Shown here piece by piece: positions 1-8,328 of a stretch of 64,000 nt of DNA (its first letter is position 1; each line of letters starts with the position of its first letter). The position numbers and the translations under genes are program-made. This stretch comes from Streptomyces sp. NBC_00654 (GTDB taxonomy: Bacteria; Actinomycetota; Actinomycetes; Streptomycetales; Streptomycetaceae), in contig NZ_JAPEOB010000002.1 in assembly GCF_026341775.1 (NCBI RefSeq), positions 930,001-994,000 of the forward strand, read 5' to 3'. A model generated the notes under the pieces. It worked only from the letters and a program-made list of their open reading frames with translations. It was not told where the DNA came from and searched no databases.

Positions 1-994
1 CCCCGGCCGTCTCGTCCCAGTAGTAGAACCGGAAGCGCTTCCGCAGACGTTCACCGACATCGTGCGGCAGTCGCGCGAAGACGGCGTTGGCCTGCACGGG
101 GTACAGGATCTCCGCCCCGTCGATCGCCCGCACCCCCTCGGCGAGCCGCTGCGCCATGGCGTTGGCCTGGCGGGCGTTGCGCAGCCACAGGTCACGCGAG
201 AGCAGGGCCTCCAGCTGGACGGAGACGAAGCGCATCTTGGAGGCGAGCTGCATCGACAGCTTGCGCAGGTGCTTCATCGCCCGGACCGCGTCGGGGTTGA
301 GCACGACGACGGCCTCGCCGAAGAGGGCACCGTTCTTCGTGCCGCCGAAGGACAGCACATCGACACCGACCGTGTTGGTGAACGTACGCATCGGTACGTC
401 CAGCGACGCGGCGGCGTTGGCTATCCGGGCACCGTCGAGGTGGACCTTCATGCCCCGCTCGTGGGCGTGGTCGCAGATCGCGCGGATCTCGTCCGGTGTG
501 TAGACCGTGCCCAGCTCGGTGTTCTGGGCGATCGAGACGACCTGCGGCATCGCCCGGTGCTCGTCGTCCCAGCCGAACGCCTGCCGGTCGATGAGCTCGG
601 GTGTCAGCTTGCCGTCCGGGGTCGGCACGGTGAGCAGCTTCAGTCCGCCCATCCGCTCCGGGGCGCCGCCCTCGTCCACATTGATGTGGGCGGACTCGGC
701 GCAGATCACGGCGCCCCAGCGGTCGGTCAGCGCCTGGAGGGCGACGACGTTGGCCCCGGTGCCGTTGAAGACCGGGAAGGCCTCGGCGGTGGATCCGAAG
801 TGACTGTGCATGACCCGCTGGAGGTGGCCGGTGTAATCGTCCTCCCCGTAGGCGACCTGATGGCCGCCGTTGGCGAGGGCGAGGGCGGCCAGGACCTCCG
901 GGTGCGCGCCCGCGTAGTTGTCACTGGCGAAGCCACGTGCCTGCGGGTCATGGTGACGTCGGGCGTCGGTCCTTACGGTTGCGGAGTCAGCCAC
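1..994 (-). CDS. ltaE: Low-specificity L-threonine aldolase, 3' end beyond window
   Basis: PLP-dependent beta-eliminating lyase that cleaves L-threonine/allo-threonine to glycine and acetaldehyde in the cytoplasm. The minus-strand reading shows the family N-terminus (FASDNYAGAHPEVL, then YGEDDYT), the middle AQNTELGTVYTPDEI, and HLDGARIANAAASL followed by SFGGTKNGALFGEAVV, where the Lys of GGTKN is the expected PLP lysine. I chose the GTG at 994 because a GGAAAG-type ribosome site precedes it; this makes the gene overlap the end of the upstream SDR gene by 22 bp, so translation is probably coupled. About 330 residues are visible and the C-terminus lies outside the window. Family assignment is sure; substrate preference among beta-hydroxy amino acids is inferred from the family. 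Confidence 0.93.
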   Translation of the reverse strand, partial: MADSATVRTDARRHHDPQARGFASDNYAGAHPEVLAALALANGGHQVAYGEDDYTGHLQRVMHSHFGSTAEAFPVFNGTGANVVALQALTDRWGAVICAESAHINVDEGGAPERMGGLKLLTVPTPDGKLTPELIDRQAFGWDDEHRAMPQVVSIAQNTELGTVYTPDEIRAICDHAHERGMKVHLDGARIANAAASLDVPMRTFTNTVGVDVLSFGGTKNGALFGEAVVVLNPDAVRAMKHLRKLSMQLASKMRFVSVQLEALLSRDLWLRNARQANAMAQRLAEGVRAIDGAEILYPVQANAVFARLPHDVGERLRKRFRFYYWDETAG

Positions 995-1740
995 AGGCGC
1001 TTTCCGTTCACTTCTGCGGCGGGCTTGTCCCAGACGCCGGCGATGGCCTCGGCCAGCTCCTTGACGTCGGTGAAGCCCGCGAACTTCGCATTCGGGCGCT
1101 CGGCGCGCATCGCGTCGTGCACCAGTGCCTTGATGACCAGGATCGCAGCCGCCGTCCTCGGCCCCTCGTCGCCCCCCGCTCTGCGGAAGGCGTCGCCGAG
1201 CGCGAGCGTCCAGGCCTCTGCCGCGGCCTTGGCGGACGCGTAGGCGGCGTTGCCCGCCGTGGGCCTGCTCGCCCCGGCGGCGCTGATCAGCACATAGCGG
1301 CCCCGGTCGCTGCGCTGCAGACCGCCCTGGAAGGCGAGCGAGGTGGACTGCACTGTGCGGATCAGCAGTTTCTCCAGCACGTCCCAGTCGGCCAGGTCGG
1401 TCTCCTCGAAGGTGGCGCTGCCGCGCCAGCCGCCGACGAGGTGGACCAGGCCGTCGATCCGGCCGAATTCCTTCTCCGTCTTGGCCGCCCAGTCCCGGGC
1501 CGCCGAAAGATCGAGCAGATCGACGGTGTCGCCGGTGACGGTCGCACCGCCGTGGGCGTACCGCGCCGCGTCGACCGCTTCGGCCAGCCGCTCGGGGTTG
1601 GCGTCGGACGCGACGACGGTCGCGCCGGCCTCGGCGAGCCGGAGCAGTGTCGCCCGGCCGGCCGGGCCCGCCGCTCCGGCCACCGCGATCACCGCGCCTT
1701 CGAGCGTCCCGGTTCCGTTGCCCTTACCGATTCCGTTCAT
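973..1740 (-). CDS. SDR family NAD(P)-dependent oxidoreductase
   Basis: A classical short-chain dehydrogenase of about 255 residues. The N-terminal Rossmann segment GAVIAVAGAAGPAGRAT is a variant of TGxxxGxG, ASDANPERL follows as the nucleotide-binding acidic turn, and the active-site segment has LISAAGAS, then AAYASAKAAAEAWTLAL with the YxxxK pair. The substrate cannot be read from sequence. The ATG at 1740 has a GGAGAC ribosome site 7 nt upstream; a GTG at 1770 overlapping the preceding stop as GTGA is the alternative start and would add 10 residues. It sits between DUF6421 and threonine aldolase with almost no spacing, so the three are likely one transcript, but I see no established pathway linking them. 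Confidence 0.88.
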   Translation of the reverse strand: MNGIGKGNGTGTLEGAVIAVAGAAGPAGRATLLRLAEAGATVVASDANPERLAEAVDAARYAHGGATVTGDTVDLLDLSAARDWAAKTEKEFGRIDGLVHLVGGWRGSATFEETDLADWDVLEKLLIRTVQSTSLAFQGGLQRSDRGRYVLISAAGASRPTAGNAAYASAKAAAEAWTLALGDAFRRAGGDEGPRTAAAILVIKALVHDAMRAERPNAKFAGFTDVKELAEAIAGVWDKPAAEVNGKRLWLTPQP

Positions 1741-1766
1741 GGCCACCGTCTCCTTGGCACCAGCGC

Positions 1767-3164
1767 TCACGCGGCTGCCCGCTCTGCATTCGTCGCGGTG
1801 ATCCCCTTGGTGGAGGCGATCACGTTCTTCAGCTTCTTGGAAAGCGCCTCATAGAACATGCTCAGGGGAAACTCGTCCGGAAGCACGTCGTCAACGAGCT
1901 TACGCGGGGGCAGACTGAGGTCCAGGGCGTCCGGACCCTTGGCCCAGCGCGAGCCGGGGTGCGGAGAGAGATAGGTCGCGACCAGGTCGTACGCGGCGAA
2001 CCAGTGGACCAGCTTGGGACGGTCGATGCCGTCGCGGTAGAGCTTCTCGATCTCGGCGCAGAGCTGGTTGGTGACCTGCGGGGCGCGCTCCCAGTCGATC
2101 TTCAGCGTGTTGTCGGTCCAGCGGACGACATCGTGCTTGTGGAGGTACGCGAAGAGGAGCTGACCGCCGAGGCCGTCGTAGTTGCGGACGCGCTCGCCGG
2201 TGACGGGGAAGCGGAACATCCGGTCGAACAGTACGGCGTACTGCACGTCCCGGCCCTGGCCGAAGCCGTCGGCCTCCAGCTTCACGGCCTCCTTGAAGGC
2301 GGTGAGGTCACAGCGCAGCTCCTCCAGGCCGTACATCCAGAACGGCTGGCGCTGCTTGATCATGAAGGGGTCGAACGGCAGGTCGCCATGGCTGTGGGTG
2401 CGGTCGTGGACCATGTCCCAGAGCACGAAGGCCTGCTCGCAGCGGTCCTGGTCGCCGACCATCTCGCGGATGTCCTCGGGCAGCTCCAGGCCGAGGAGAT
2501 CGACGGACGCCTCGGTCACCCGGCGGAAGCGGGCGGCTTCGCGGTCGCAGAAGATGCCGCCCCAGCTGAAGCGCTCGGGGGCCTCGCGCACGGCGATGGT
2601 CTCCGGGAAGAGCACCGCGGAGTTGGTGTCGTAGCCGGCGGTGAAGTCCTCGAAGGTGATGCCGCAGAAGAGGGGGTTGTCGTAGCGGGTGGCTTCGAGG
2701 TCGGCGAGCCACTCGGGCCAGACCATCCTCAGCACGACCGCTTCGAGGTTGCGGTCGGGGTTGCCGTTCTGCGTGTACATCGCGAAGACGACCAGGTGCT
2801 GGAGGCCGTCCACACGGTCCTTGGCGGGCTGGAAGGCGAGCAGCGAGTCGAGGAAGTCCGGCACCCGGAAACCGTCCGCCGCCCAGCGGCGCAGGTCCGC
2901 GGCGAGAGCACGGTGGTACTCGGCGTCGTGCGGAAGCAGCGGGGAGAGCTCCTCGACCGCGGTGATCACCCGGTCGACGGCGGCCGCGGCGGCGTCGGGT
3001 GCCGGGGCGCCCTCGGCCTCGAAGTCGATGGAACCGTCCTTGGACTGCCAGGGCCGGATCTCCTCCACGGCGTCCTTGAGCGCGGGCCAGGCCGGGTGCT
3101 CGATCACCCGCTGGGCAGCAGCTATCGCACCTTCGGTGGCTTCGTGCACAAGAATTTCCGTCAT
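1767..3164 (-). CDS. DUF6421 family protein
   Basis: A cytoplasmic-looking protein of about 465 residues without signal peptide or membrane segment, matching my memory of the DUF6421 family of actinobacteria. It is rich in Trp, Asp, His and Arg motifs (for example WSLKD-like PWQSKDGS near residue 40, HLVVFAMYTQNGNPDRN near 135, ALWDMVHDRTHSHGDLPFDPFM near 250, where the clustered His/Asp could be catalytic or metal-binding). No function is known to me. A GGAGGA ribosome site lies 6 nt before the ATG at 3164; the GTG one codon earlier at 3167 is too close to it. It is the first gene of a three-gene minus-strand operon ending in threonine aldolase. Confidence 0.85.
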   Translation of the reverse strand: MTEILVHEATEGAIAAAQRVIEHPAWPALKDAVEEIRPWQSKDGSIDFEAEGAPAPDAAAAAVDRVITAVEELSPLLPHDAEYHRALAADLRRWAADGFRVPDFLDSLLAFQPAKDRVDGLQHLVVFAMYTQNGNPDRNLEAVVLRMVWPEWLADLEATRYDNPLFCGITFEDFTAGYDTNSAVLFPETIAVREAPERFSWGGIFCDREAARFRRVTEASVDLLGLELPEDIREMVGDQDRCEQAFVLWDMVHDRTHSHGDLPFDPFMIKQRQPFWMYGLEELRCDLTAFKEAVKLEADGFGQGRDVQYAVLFDRMFRFPVTGERVRNYDGLGGQLLFAYLHKHDVVRWTDNTLKIDWERAPQVTNQLCAEIEKLYRDGIDRPKLVHWFAAYDLVATYLSPHPGSRWAKGPDALDLSLPPRKLVDDVLPDEFPLSMFYEALSKKLKNVIASTKGITATNAERAAA

Positions 3165-3199
3165 CACACTTCCTCCACGGGAGAACCTCGCGTAAAGCC

Positions 3200-3229
3200 A
3201 CCGTAACCGCGCGCGGTTCCATCGGACAA
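3200..3229 (-). promoter_or_regulatory. Putative promoter of the DUF6421-SDR-ltaE operon
   Basis: On the minus strand TTGTCC (3229-3224) and TACGGT (3205-3200) are separated by 18 nt, close to the housekeeping sigma pattern TTGAC-N18-TANNNT. The box lies about 35 nt upstream of the DUF6421 start. The remaining 230 bp up to the next gene hold no ORF I can support. Confidence 0.45.
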
Positions 3230-3459
3230 GTGTGGAGCCGAAAAATATCCTGCGGACCCCCCATGGTCACCGCTGTTTTTCCTGCCGTGCACCGTCATGA
3301 CGGTCAGTTCGCTTCGCCTGGGCGGGACAGGGAGGGCCGCCCCCTCGCGGCGGAAGACAGCCGTCCCCCGGGCCATTACCCTCCGCAGTGCCGGAATGCC
3401 CTACAGCCCCCTGGGCAGAAGCAGCTCGCGGGGCAGCCGACGACGGAAGCGAGATCGCC

Positions 3460-4143
3460 TTGACTTTTCTCACCATCGGCCACCGCGGGGTCATGGGCGT
3501 CGAACCGGAGAACACCCTGCGGTCCTTCGTCCGCGCCGAACAGGCCGGGATGGACGCCATCGAGCTGGATCTCCATCTGAGCAGGGACGGCGCGCTCGCC
3601 GTGATGCATGACGCCGACGTGGGCCGCACGACGGACGGCACCGGGCCGATCGCCGGGAAGACCCTCGCCGAACTGCGCGAGCTGGACGCCGGACAGGGAG
3701 AGCGGGTGCCCGTCTTCGAGGAGGTCCTCGACACCGTCGCCTCACCGCTCCAGGCGGAGATCAAGGACGCCGCGGCCGCGCGTGCGCTGGCGGGGGTGAT
3801 GGTGCGGCGTGGACTCGCCGGCCGGGTGGAGGTGTCCTCGTTCCACGACGAGGCGGTGGCCGAGATCGCCCGCCTCGTACCCGGAGTACGGACGGTGCTC
3901 ATCGCCAGCCGTTGGGGCGGCGATGTGGTGGAACGGGCCAAGGCCGTGGGCGCGGCGACGCTCGCGCTGAACATCCGGCGCCTCACCCTGGAGGTCGTCG
4001 AGGAGGCGCACCGCGAGGGCCTGAAGGTGATCGGATGGGTGGTGAACACCCAGGACCACCTGCGGCTGGTGCGCGCGCTGGGCCTGGACGGCGCGACGAC
4101 CGACTTTCCGGAGATCCGCCGCGCCGGACGGTTCACCGCCTGA
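3460..4143 (+). CDS. Glycerophosphodiester phosphodiesterase
   Basis: Hydrolyses glycerophosphodiesters to glycerol-3-phosphate and an alcohol. The GDPD signature is intact: HRGVMGVEPENTLRSF near the N-terminus (catalytic His and Glu), IELDLHLSRDGALAVMHD (metal-binding Glu/Asp and second catalytic His), QAEIKD in the middle and GLKVIGWVVNTQD near the end. There is no signal peptide, so it should act in the cytoplasm on imported or turnover-derived diesters. I prefer the TTG at 3460, just before TFLTIGHRG, with GGAAGCGAG upstream; an ATG at 3388 is in frame but adds 24 residues unlike the family. Length is then 227, normal for bacterial cytosolic members. Confidence 0.9.
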   Translation: MTFLTIGHRGVMGVEPENTLRSFVRAEQAGMDAIELDLHLSRDGALAVMHDADVGRTTDGTGPIAGKTLAELRELDAGQGERVPVFEEVLDTVASPLQAEIKDAAAARALAGVMVRRGLAGRVEVSSFHDEAVAEIARLVPGVRTVLIASRWGGDVVERAKAVGAATLALNIRRLTLEVVEEAHREGLKVIGWVVNTQDHLRLVRALGLDGATTDFPEIRRAGRFTA

Positions 4144-4235
4144 GCGTTCCCGGCCGCGCCCCGCGCCCGGCCGCTCTCCACGCCCGCTCCCGCCACCGGC
4201 TCCGGAGCGGGAGCCGTCGGCCCGGGGAGCGGGGG

Positions 4236-4784
4236 TTACAGGGTCTTCACCAGCAGCTCGAAGGCCAGGTCCGGGCGCTGCGGGATACCGAAGCGCTCCT
4301 CGCCGTACGGGAACGGGGTGAGCTCTCCCGTACGGCGGTAGCCGCGGCGCTCGTACCAGGCGATCAGCTCGTCGCGCACGGATATCACCGTCATATGCAT
4401 CTCGCTCACGCCCCAGTCCTCCCGGACCGTGCGTTCCGCCTCGGCGATGATCTTCTTGCCGAGACCGGCGCCCTGGAGACCGGGCCGCACCGCGAACATG
4501 CCGAAGTACGCGGCCTCGCCCCGGTGTTCGAGCTGGCAGCAGGCGACCAGTGCGCCGTCCCGCTCGACCACGAGCAGCCGGCCGGAGGGCGCGGTGACCA
4601 CGGCGCGCACCCCGTCCTCATCGGTGCGCTGCCCCTGGAGGATGTCCGCCTCCGTGGTCCAGCCGGCCCGGCTGGAGTCGCCGCGGTAGGCCGACTCGAC
4701 CAGCACCACGAGCGCCGGGATGTCGTCCTCGGTCGCGTCGCGGAAGGTGAGCCGGTCCGGTTCGAGGGGCAGGGCGGTGTCCAT
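4236..4784 (-). CDS. GNAT family N-acetyltransferase
   Basis: About 182 residues. The fold is visible as LTFRDATEDDIPALVVLVESAY at the start, LLVVERDGALVACCQLEHR, then the acetyl-CoA binding motif FAVRPGLQGAGLGKKII (Q/RxxGxG/A) and the terminal AWYERRGYRRTGE. The acceptor substrate is unknown. The ATG at 4784 follows a GGAGAGCTCC ribosome site; the longer frame to 4847 adds an Arg/Gln-rich tail that does not look native. It is convergent with the preceding phosphodiesterase and divergent from the DUF5134 gene. Confidence 0.88.
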   Translation of the reverse strand: MDTALPLEPDRLTFRDATEDDIPALVVLVESAYRGDSSRAGWTTEADILQGQRTDEDGVRAVVTAPSGRLLVVERDGALVACCQLEHRGEAAYFGMFAVRPGLQGAGLGKKIIAEAERTVREDWGVSEMHMTVISVRDELIAWYERRGYRRTGELTPFPYGEERFGIPQRPDLAFELLVKTL

Positions 4785-5020
4785 GGCGGAGCTCTCCTGT
4801 GTCTGTCTCTGCTGCCGATGCGTTTCTCTGCGCCGATCGCTCTTCATGCCGCCGAGCGCTCCTCACGACACTAACCCGGCCGGAACCGCTCCTCGCAGGC
4901 CCCGGCGCACTCCCCCAACACTCCAATGCGCCGGGTACGACCGGTGTGGCGTGGGCATCGATCAGTCGACCCGACACCGGTGTCGATGTCCTGAGCGACT
5001 GGCCCAGGGGGAGGTGCGCC

Positions 5021-5662
5021 GTGCACGGACCGGCCCTGACCGGCTGGCTGCTGATGGTGCTGTGCGGGGTGACGGGCGCGTACTGCCTGCTGCGTACGCG
5101 CAGTGGTGGCCCGCAGGAACGCAGCACCGCGCGCGCGGAGGCGTTGATGGGATTCGGTATGGCGGCGATGGCCGTGCCGGCCGCCGTGCTCACGCCCCCG
5201 GCGTGGGCCTGGGCGGTGTACGCGGCGCTGTTCGGCGGCGCCGCGCTGCGGGCCATGTGGTCCGTCCGGCGCGGGGGGCACCATCTGCATCATCTGGTCG
5301 GTTCGCTGGCCATGGTCTACATGGCCCTGATGATGGCCCCGGGCATCACGTGGAGCGGTGGGCACGCCGGGCATGGCGCCCCGGGCCCCGCCGCGCCGGA
5401 GGCCGGAGGGATACCCCTGCTGACCGGCGCCCTGCTGGTGTACTACGCGTTCTATGTGCTGCGGTCCGCCGGGCGCCTGATACCCGTGGCCGTCCCCGCG
5501 GGCGGTACGGGCGGCTTCGGAGGTGCGGGAGGCGTCGGAGGTGCGGGGCCTGCGCGCGGCGCGGGCGGTACGGGCGGTGGCTGGGGCGACCGGCCCGAGC
5601 TCACGCTGGCCTGCCGGCTCACGATGGGGATGGCGATGTTCGCGATGCTGCTCACCCTGTGA
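5021..5662 (+). CDS. DUF5134-type integral membrane protein
   Basis: A polytopic membrane protein of about 213 residues with roughly six hydrophobic helices beginning LTGWLLMVLCGVTGAYCLL. It contains a His-rich loop pair, RRGGHHLHHLVGS and WSGGHAGHG, and a Gly-rich linker (GGTGGFGGAGGVGGAG) before the last helix. I recall this arrangement as DUF5134 of Streptomyces; no activity is established. The clustered histidines near the membrane suggest metal contact, which is inference only. GTG at 5021 is preceded by GGGGGAGG. The M56 peptidase gene follows 86 bp downstream on the same strand. Confidence 0.75.
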   Translation: MHGPALTGWLLMVLCGVTGAYCLLRTRSGGPQERSTARAEALMGFGMAAMAVPAAVLTPPAWAWAVYAALFGGAALRAMWSVRRGGHHLHHLVGSLAMVYMALMMAPGITWSGGHAGHGAPGPAAPEAGGIPLLTGALLVYYAFYVLRSAGRLIPVAVPAGGTGGFGGAGGVGGAGPARGAGGTGGGWGDRPELTLACRLTMGMAMFAMLLTL

Positions 5663-5735
5663 GACAGCACACCCTTCAAACAGTGTCGTACGTCACTTGG
5701 CGGTCGCATCCATACCCGGGGGAACCCCGCCCTCA

Positions 5736-5741
5736 TAGGCT
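5736..5741 (+). promoter_or_regulatory. -10-like box for a leaderless M56 gene
   Basis: TAGGCT ends 7 nt before the ATG at 5749 and no purine-rich ribosome site is present, as expected if transcription starts at or next to the A of ATG. No convincing -35 box is seen at the usual spacing. Confidence 0.4.
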
Positions 5742-5748
5742 GACGCCC

Positions 5749-6684
5749 ATGTTGGTCTCCCTCGTGCTGCTGTTGCTCGGTGCGCTGGCCGCCCTGGTGA
5801 CCCCGCGACTGATGGCGCGGGCCCGTTGGCCGGAGCGCGAGCCCGTGGTGGCGCTGTGGGTGTGGCAGTGCGTGGTGGCGGCGGTGCTGCTGTCGTTCGG
5901 CCTGTCGATGACGTTCAGCGCGGCCGCCGCGTGGCAGGCGGTCCGCGGCCAAGTCTTCGCCCCCGCGCCGCGCGCCGTCGTGGAGGCCTACGCACTGGCG
6001 GCGTACGGACCGTGGTCGGCCGTCATCGCGGTACTGCTGGCCCTCGGGGGCGTCTGGAGCGCCACCATGCTGTTCCGGGAGATCCGCCGCGCGCGGCGCC
6101 GCCGAGGGCAGCGTCGCGCCGAACTGCTGGTCCGCTCCCCGCTGTTGCCCGGCGAGGAGCCCGGCAGCGGGCGGCTCGTGGTGCTGGAGGGCGAGCGTCC
6201 CGACGCCTGGTGGCTTCCCGGCGCAGCTCCCCAACTGGTCATCACCACCGCCGCGCTGGGCCGCCTGAAGGGCCGTCAGCTGGATGCGGTGCTCGCCCAT
6301 GAGCAGGGGCACGCCCAGGCTCGGCACGACTGGCTGCTCAACTGCTCCTCGGCGCTGGCGACCGGCTTCCCGCAGATCCCCGTGTTCGCCGCGTTCCGCG
6401 ACGAGATGCACCGGCTGGTCGAGCTGGCCGCCGACGATGTGGCATCGCGTCGTTTCGGCCGGCTCACGATCGCGCTCGCGCTGGTCGAACTCAACGAGGA
6501 CCGCGGGGTGTTCGGCCCCTGCCCGACGCCGCAGGCGGAAGTGCCGCTGCGGGTGAACCGGTTGCTGGCCCCGGTCGAGCGGCTCACGGCCGGCCGTCGG
6601 CTGCGGCTGACCGCCGCGGCCGCGCTGGTGCCGGTCGTTCCGCTGCTGGTGGCGTTCATTCCCGGGCTCAGTGCCCTGGGATAG
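5749..6684 (+). CDS. M56 family membrane metallopeptidase (BlaR1/MecR1-type)
   Basis: An integral membrane zinc peptidase of 311 residues. Hydrophobic segments lie at residues 1-18, 35-60, 85-110 and 287-307, and the zinc site HEQGH (184-188, in AHEQGHAQARH) sits between the third and fourth. ELAADDVA downstream provides the usual extra Glu/Asp ligand region. Unlike BlaR1 it lacks a C-terminal beta-lactam sensor domain, as is common in Streptomyces paralogues, which usually sit beside a BlaI-type repressor; none is present here. Its target is unknown. The start has no ribosome site but a -10-like box 7 nt upstream. Confidence 0.9.
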   Translation: MLVSLVLLLLGALAALVTPRLMARARWPEREPVVALWVWQCVVAAVLLSFGLSMTFSAAAAWQAVRGQVFAPAPRAVVEAYALAAYGPWSAVIAVLLALGGVWSATMLFREIRRARRRRGQRRAELLVRSPLLPGEEPGSGRLVVLEGERPDAWWLPGAAPQLVITTAALGRLKGRQLDAVLAHEQGHAQARHDWLLNCSSALATGFPQIPVFAAFRDEMHRLVELAADDVASRRFGRLTIALALVELNEDRGVFGPCPTPQAEVPLRVNRLLAPVERLTAGRRLRLTAAAALVPVVPLLVAFIPGLSALG

Positions 6685-6717
6685 CCGGTGAGCGGGGGCG
6701 TCCGCGAGGATCACCCC

Positions 6718-7425
6718 ATGCACACCCCACCCTCGTACCGGCCCGGCCGACCCCGTACCGCCCCGCGTGCCCTTCGGGCGGCCGGCGTCAGCGCCTGCCT
6801 CGCCGCGCTGCTGATGGTTCTCGTGGTCACGCGCTGGTCCCCACTGATGTCGCTGGACCGCACGGTCGCCGGGGAACTGCACCGGCATGCCGTGAGCGAA
6901 CCGGGTCTGGTCCACCTCAACCGGGTGCTGACGGACTGGGTGTGGGATCCCTGGACGATGCGCGCGCTCGTCGCCGTCGTCGTGATCGGCCTGTGGTGGC
7001 ACGGCGCACGGCTGCTCGCCGGATGGGTGGCGGCGACGAGTCTGGTCTCCACCCTCGTACAGCAGGGCCTGAAGGCCGCAGTCGGCCGGGAGCGTCCCGA
7101 GTGGCCCGATCCGGTGGACTCGGCCCATTACGCGGCGTTCCCGTCCGGTCACGTCATGACGGCGGTCGTGACCTGTGGGCTGTTCCTGTGGCTGCTGCGC
7201 GTGTTCGGAGCGGGGCCGCGCGTGTGGCGGGGCGCACTCGTCGTGGCGGGAATCTCCGTGGCCGGCGTGGGGTTCACCCGGATCTATCTGGGCGTGCACT
7301 GGATGACCGATGTGCTGGAGGGCGTACTGCTGGGCGTGGCCGTCGTGGCGTTCTCGATCGCCGGACACCACGCTTGGACGGCCCGTACGACAACAGGGGC
7401 TGCCGCCCCTCGCCACGACGGCTGA
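6718..7425 (+). CDS. PAP2 family phosphatase
   Basis: Membrane-bound acid phosphatase of the lipid phosphate/undecaprenyl-pyrophosphate phosphatase superfamily, 235 residues. The three signature motifs are present in order: KAAVGRERP, then PSGH in AFPSGHVMTA, then TRIYLGVHWMTDV, with about five membrane helices around them (first at SACLAALLMVLVV). It probably dephosphorylates a lipid phosphate facing outward. ATG at 6718 was chosen over the GTG at 6688 because the extra decapeptide is not family-like. It follows the M56 gene by 33 bp, so the two may be co-transcribed. Confidence 0.88.
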   Translation: MHTPPSYRPGRPRTAPRALRAAGVSACLAALLMVLVVTRWSPLMSLDRTVAGELHRHAVSEPGLVHLNRVLTDWVWDPWTMRALVAVVVIGLWWHGARLLAGWVAATSLVSTLVQQGLKAAVGRERPEWPDPVDSAHYAAFPSGHVMTAVVTCGLFLWLLRVFGAGPRVWRGALVVAGISVAGVGFTRIYLGVHWMTDVLEGVLLGVAVVAFSIAGHHAWTARTTTGAAAPRHDG

Positions 7426-7609
7426 GCCCTGTGGGCAAGGGCCGCAGGAGGCCCGGGACAGAGCCCCCTGGAGCGGGCCGGCGAAAGGCCGGGAGCGGCC
7501 GTGCGGACACGCCGGGCGACACACCTCACATCCCGTGGTGGCACCCGGCAGGCGGGCATGTGAGGGATATCCCTGCCGCACAATGGGTCGGATTGTCGGA
7601 CAGGGGTCG

Positions 7610-7615
7610 TAGCCT
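7610..7615 (+). promoter_or_regulatory. -10-like box for leaderless small gene
   Basis: TAGCCT ends 7 nt before the ATG at 7623; there is no ribosome-binding sequence in between. The 197-bp gap from 7426 holds short GC inverted repeats but no ORF that I can support. Confidence 0.4.
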
Positions 7616-7622
7616 TGTACGC

Positions 7623-7820
7623 ATGTCCCCCATTCCGTCCTCGTCCCGTTCCGTGCGTCCGATGCGCCCCACGCGTTCCGCAGCAGTGGTGAATGAAGAG
7701 ATCCGCGACCTGTGGCAGCGCTCCGGTGGGCTGCTGTCCCCGGACGGCGAGGCGGAGTATCAGCGGTTGCTGGTGGAGTGGGCGGCGGCCACCGGCGGAA
7801 GTGCCCGGGACGCGGCCTGA
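7623..7820 (+). CDS. Small conserved hypothetical protein, 65 residues
   Basis: A short soluble protein beginning MSPIPSSSRSVRPMRPTRS and continuing VNEEIRDLWQRSGGLLSPD. The acidic/aromatic second half looks like a short helical hairpin. I recall similar 60-70 residue proteins in other Streptomyces genomes but no function. The start is supported by a -10-like box exactly 7 nt upstream, as for other leaderless genes in this window. It directly precedes a degraded acetyltransferase. Confidence 0.6.
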   Translation: MSPIPSSSRSVRPMRPTRSAAVVNEEIRDLWQRSGGLLSPDGEAEYQRLLVEWAAATGGSARDAA

Positions 7821-8074
7821 CGCGGAGCCCGGCGAAAGCCAGGGCGGAGATCAAAAGGCTCAGGGTGGATCCCCCTGCACGGGGGCGTGGCGTCGCCCCC
7901 GCCCTCGTCGAGGGGGCGCTGACCCATGCGGCGAAGTCCGGTGGGGGCCATCGGCTGCGGCTCTCGGTGTGGAGCCGGCTCACCGGCGCCGTCGCGCTGT
8001 ACGAGCGGGCCGGATTCACCGCGGTCGGTTCCTGGGACGCCCGGGACGGGCTCGTGCGCATGGAGCACGCCTGA
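7821..8074 (+). pseudogene. 5'-truncated GNAT acetyltransferase remnant
   Basis: Only the C-terminal half of a GNAT enzyme is recognisable: AEIKRLRVDPPARGRGVAPA (acetyl-CoA loop RGRGV), LRLSVWSRLTGAVALYERAGF and a short tail. The first three to four strands and helices of the fold, about 60 residues, are missing, and the frame upstream is blocked by or buried in the small protein gene that ends at 7820. The only near starts are internal GTG codons. It is most simply a decayed gene; a very short functional domain cannot be excluded. Confidence 0.65.
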
Positions 8075-8239
8075 TTCCGGCGATCCCCCGCGTCGCCGGA
8101 TCCAGGCGCGCACCCGTGGCCCGGTCCCTGAGGGGTACGGCCACGGGCCACGCCGACGACCGAGGAGCTGGAGGGTGTCGGCGCAGGGATACAGCATGTC
8201 CCCGTGCGACTCATCGGTCAATGAATTATCACGGTGAAG

Positions 8240-8268
8240 CCCCGCCGGGCGGGGTACGCCCGGCGGGG
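8240..8268. terminator. GC hairpin between convergent genes
   Basis: Perfect 11-bp arms CCCCGCCGGGC and GCCCGGCGGGG around a 7-nt loop, followed by a second partly complementary block to 8287 that could pair alternatively. It lies 3' of both the remnant acetyltransferase and the minus-strand LVIVD gene, fitting a bidirectional terminator without a U tract. Confidence 0.6.
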
Positions 8269-8328
8269 AACCGCCCGGCGTACCCCGGTCTCGCCCCGGG
8301 ATGTCCGGATGCGTGACGAAGGGACGGC

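Noticed and set aside
32..43. LacI-type palindrome around AAGCGCTT at the window start
   Set aside because: Lies inside the coding part of threonine aldolase and is explained by Arg/Lys codons; no promoter context.
31..1243. Plus-strand frame at the left edge
   Set aside because: Antisense to threonine aldolase and the SDR, both with clear family motifs.
5452..8214. 920-codon open frame on the minus strand
   Set aside because: It runs antisense to the DUF5134, M56 and PAP2 genes; its His/Gln/Arg/Gly-rich product matches no family and results from high third-position GC.
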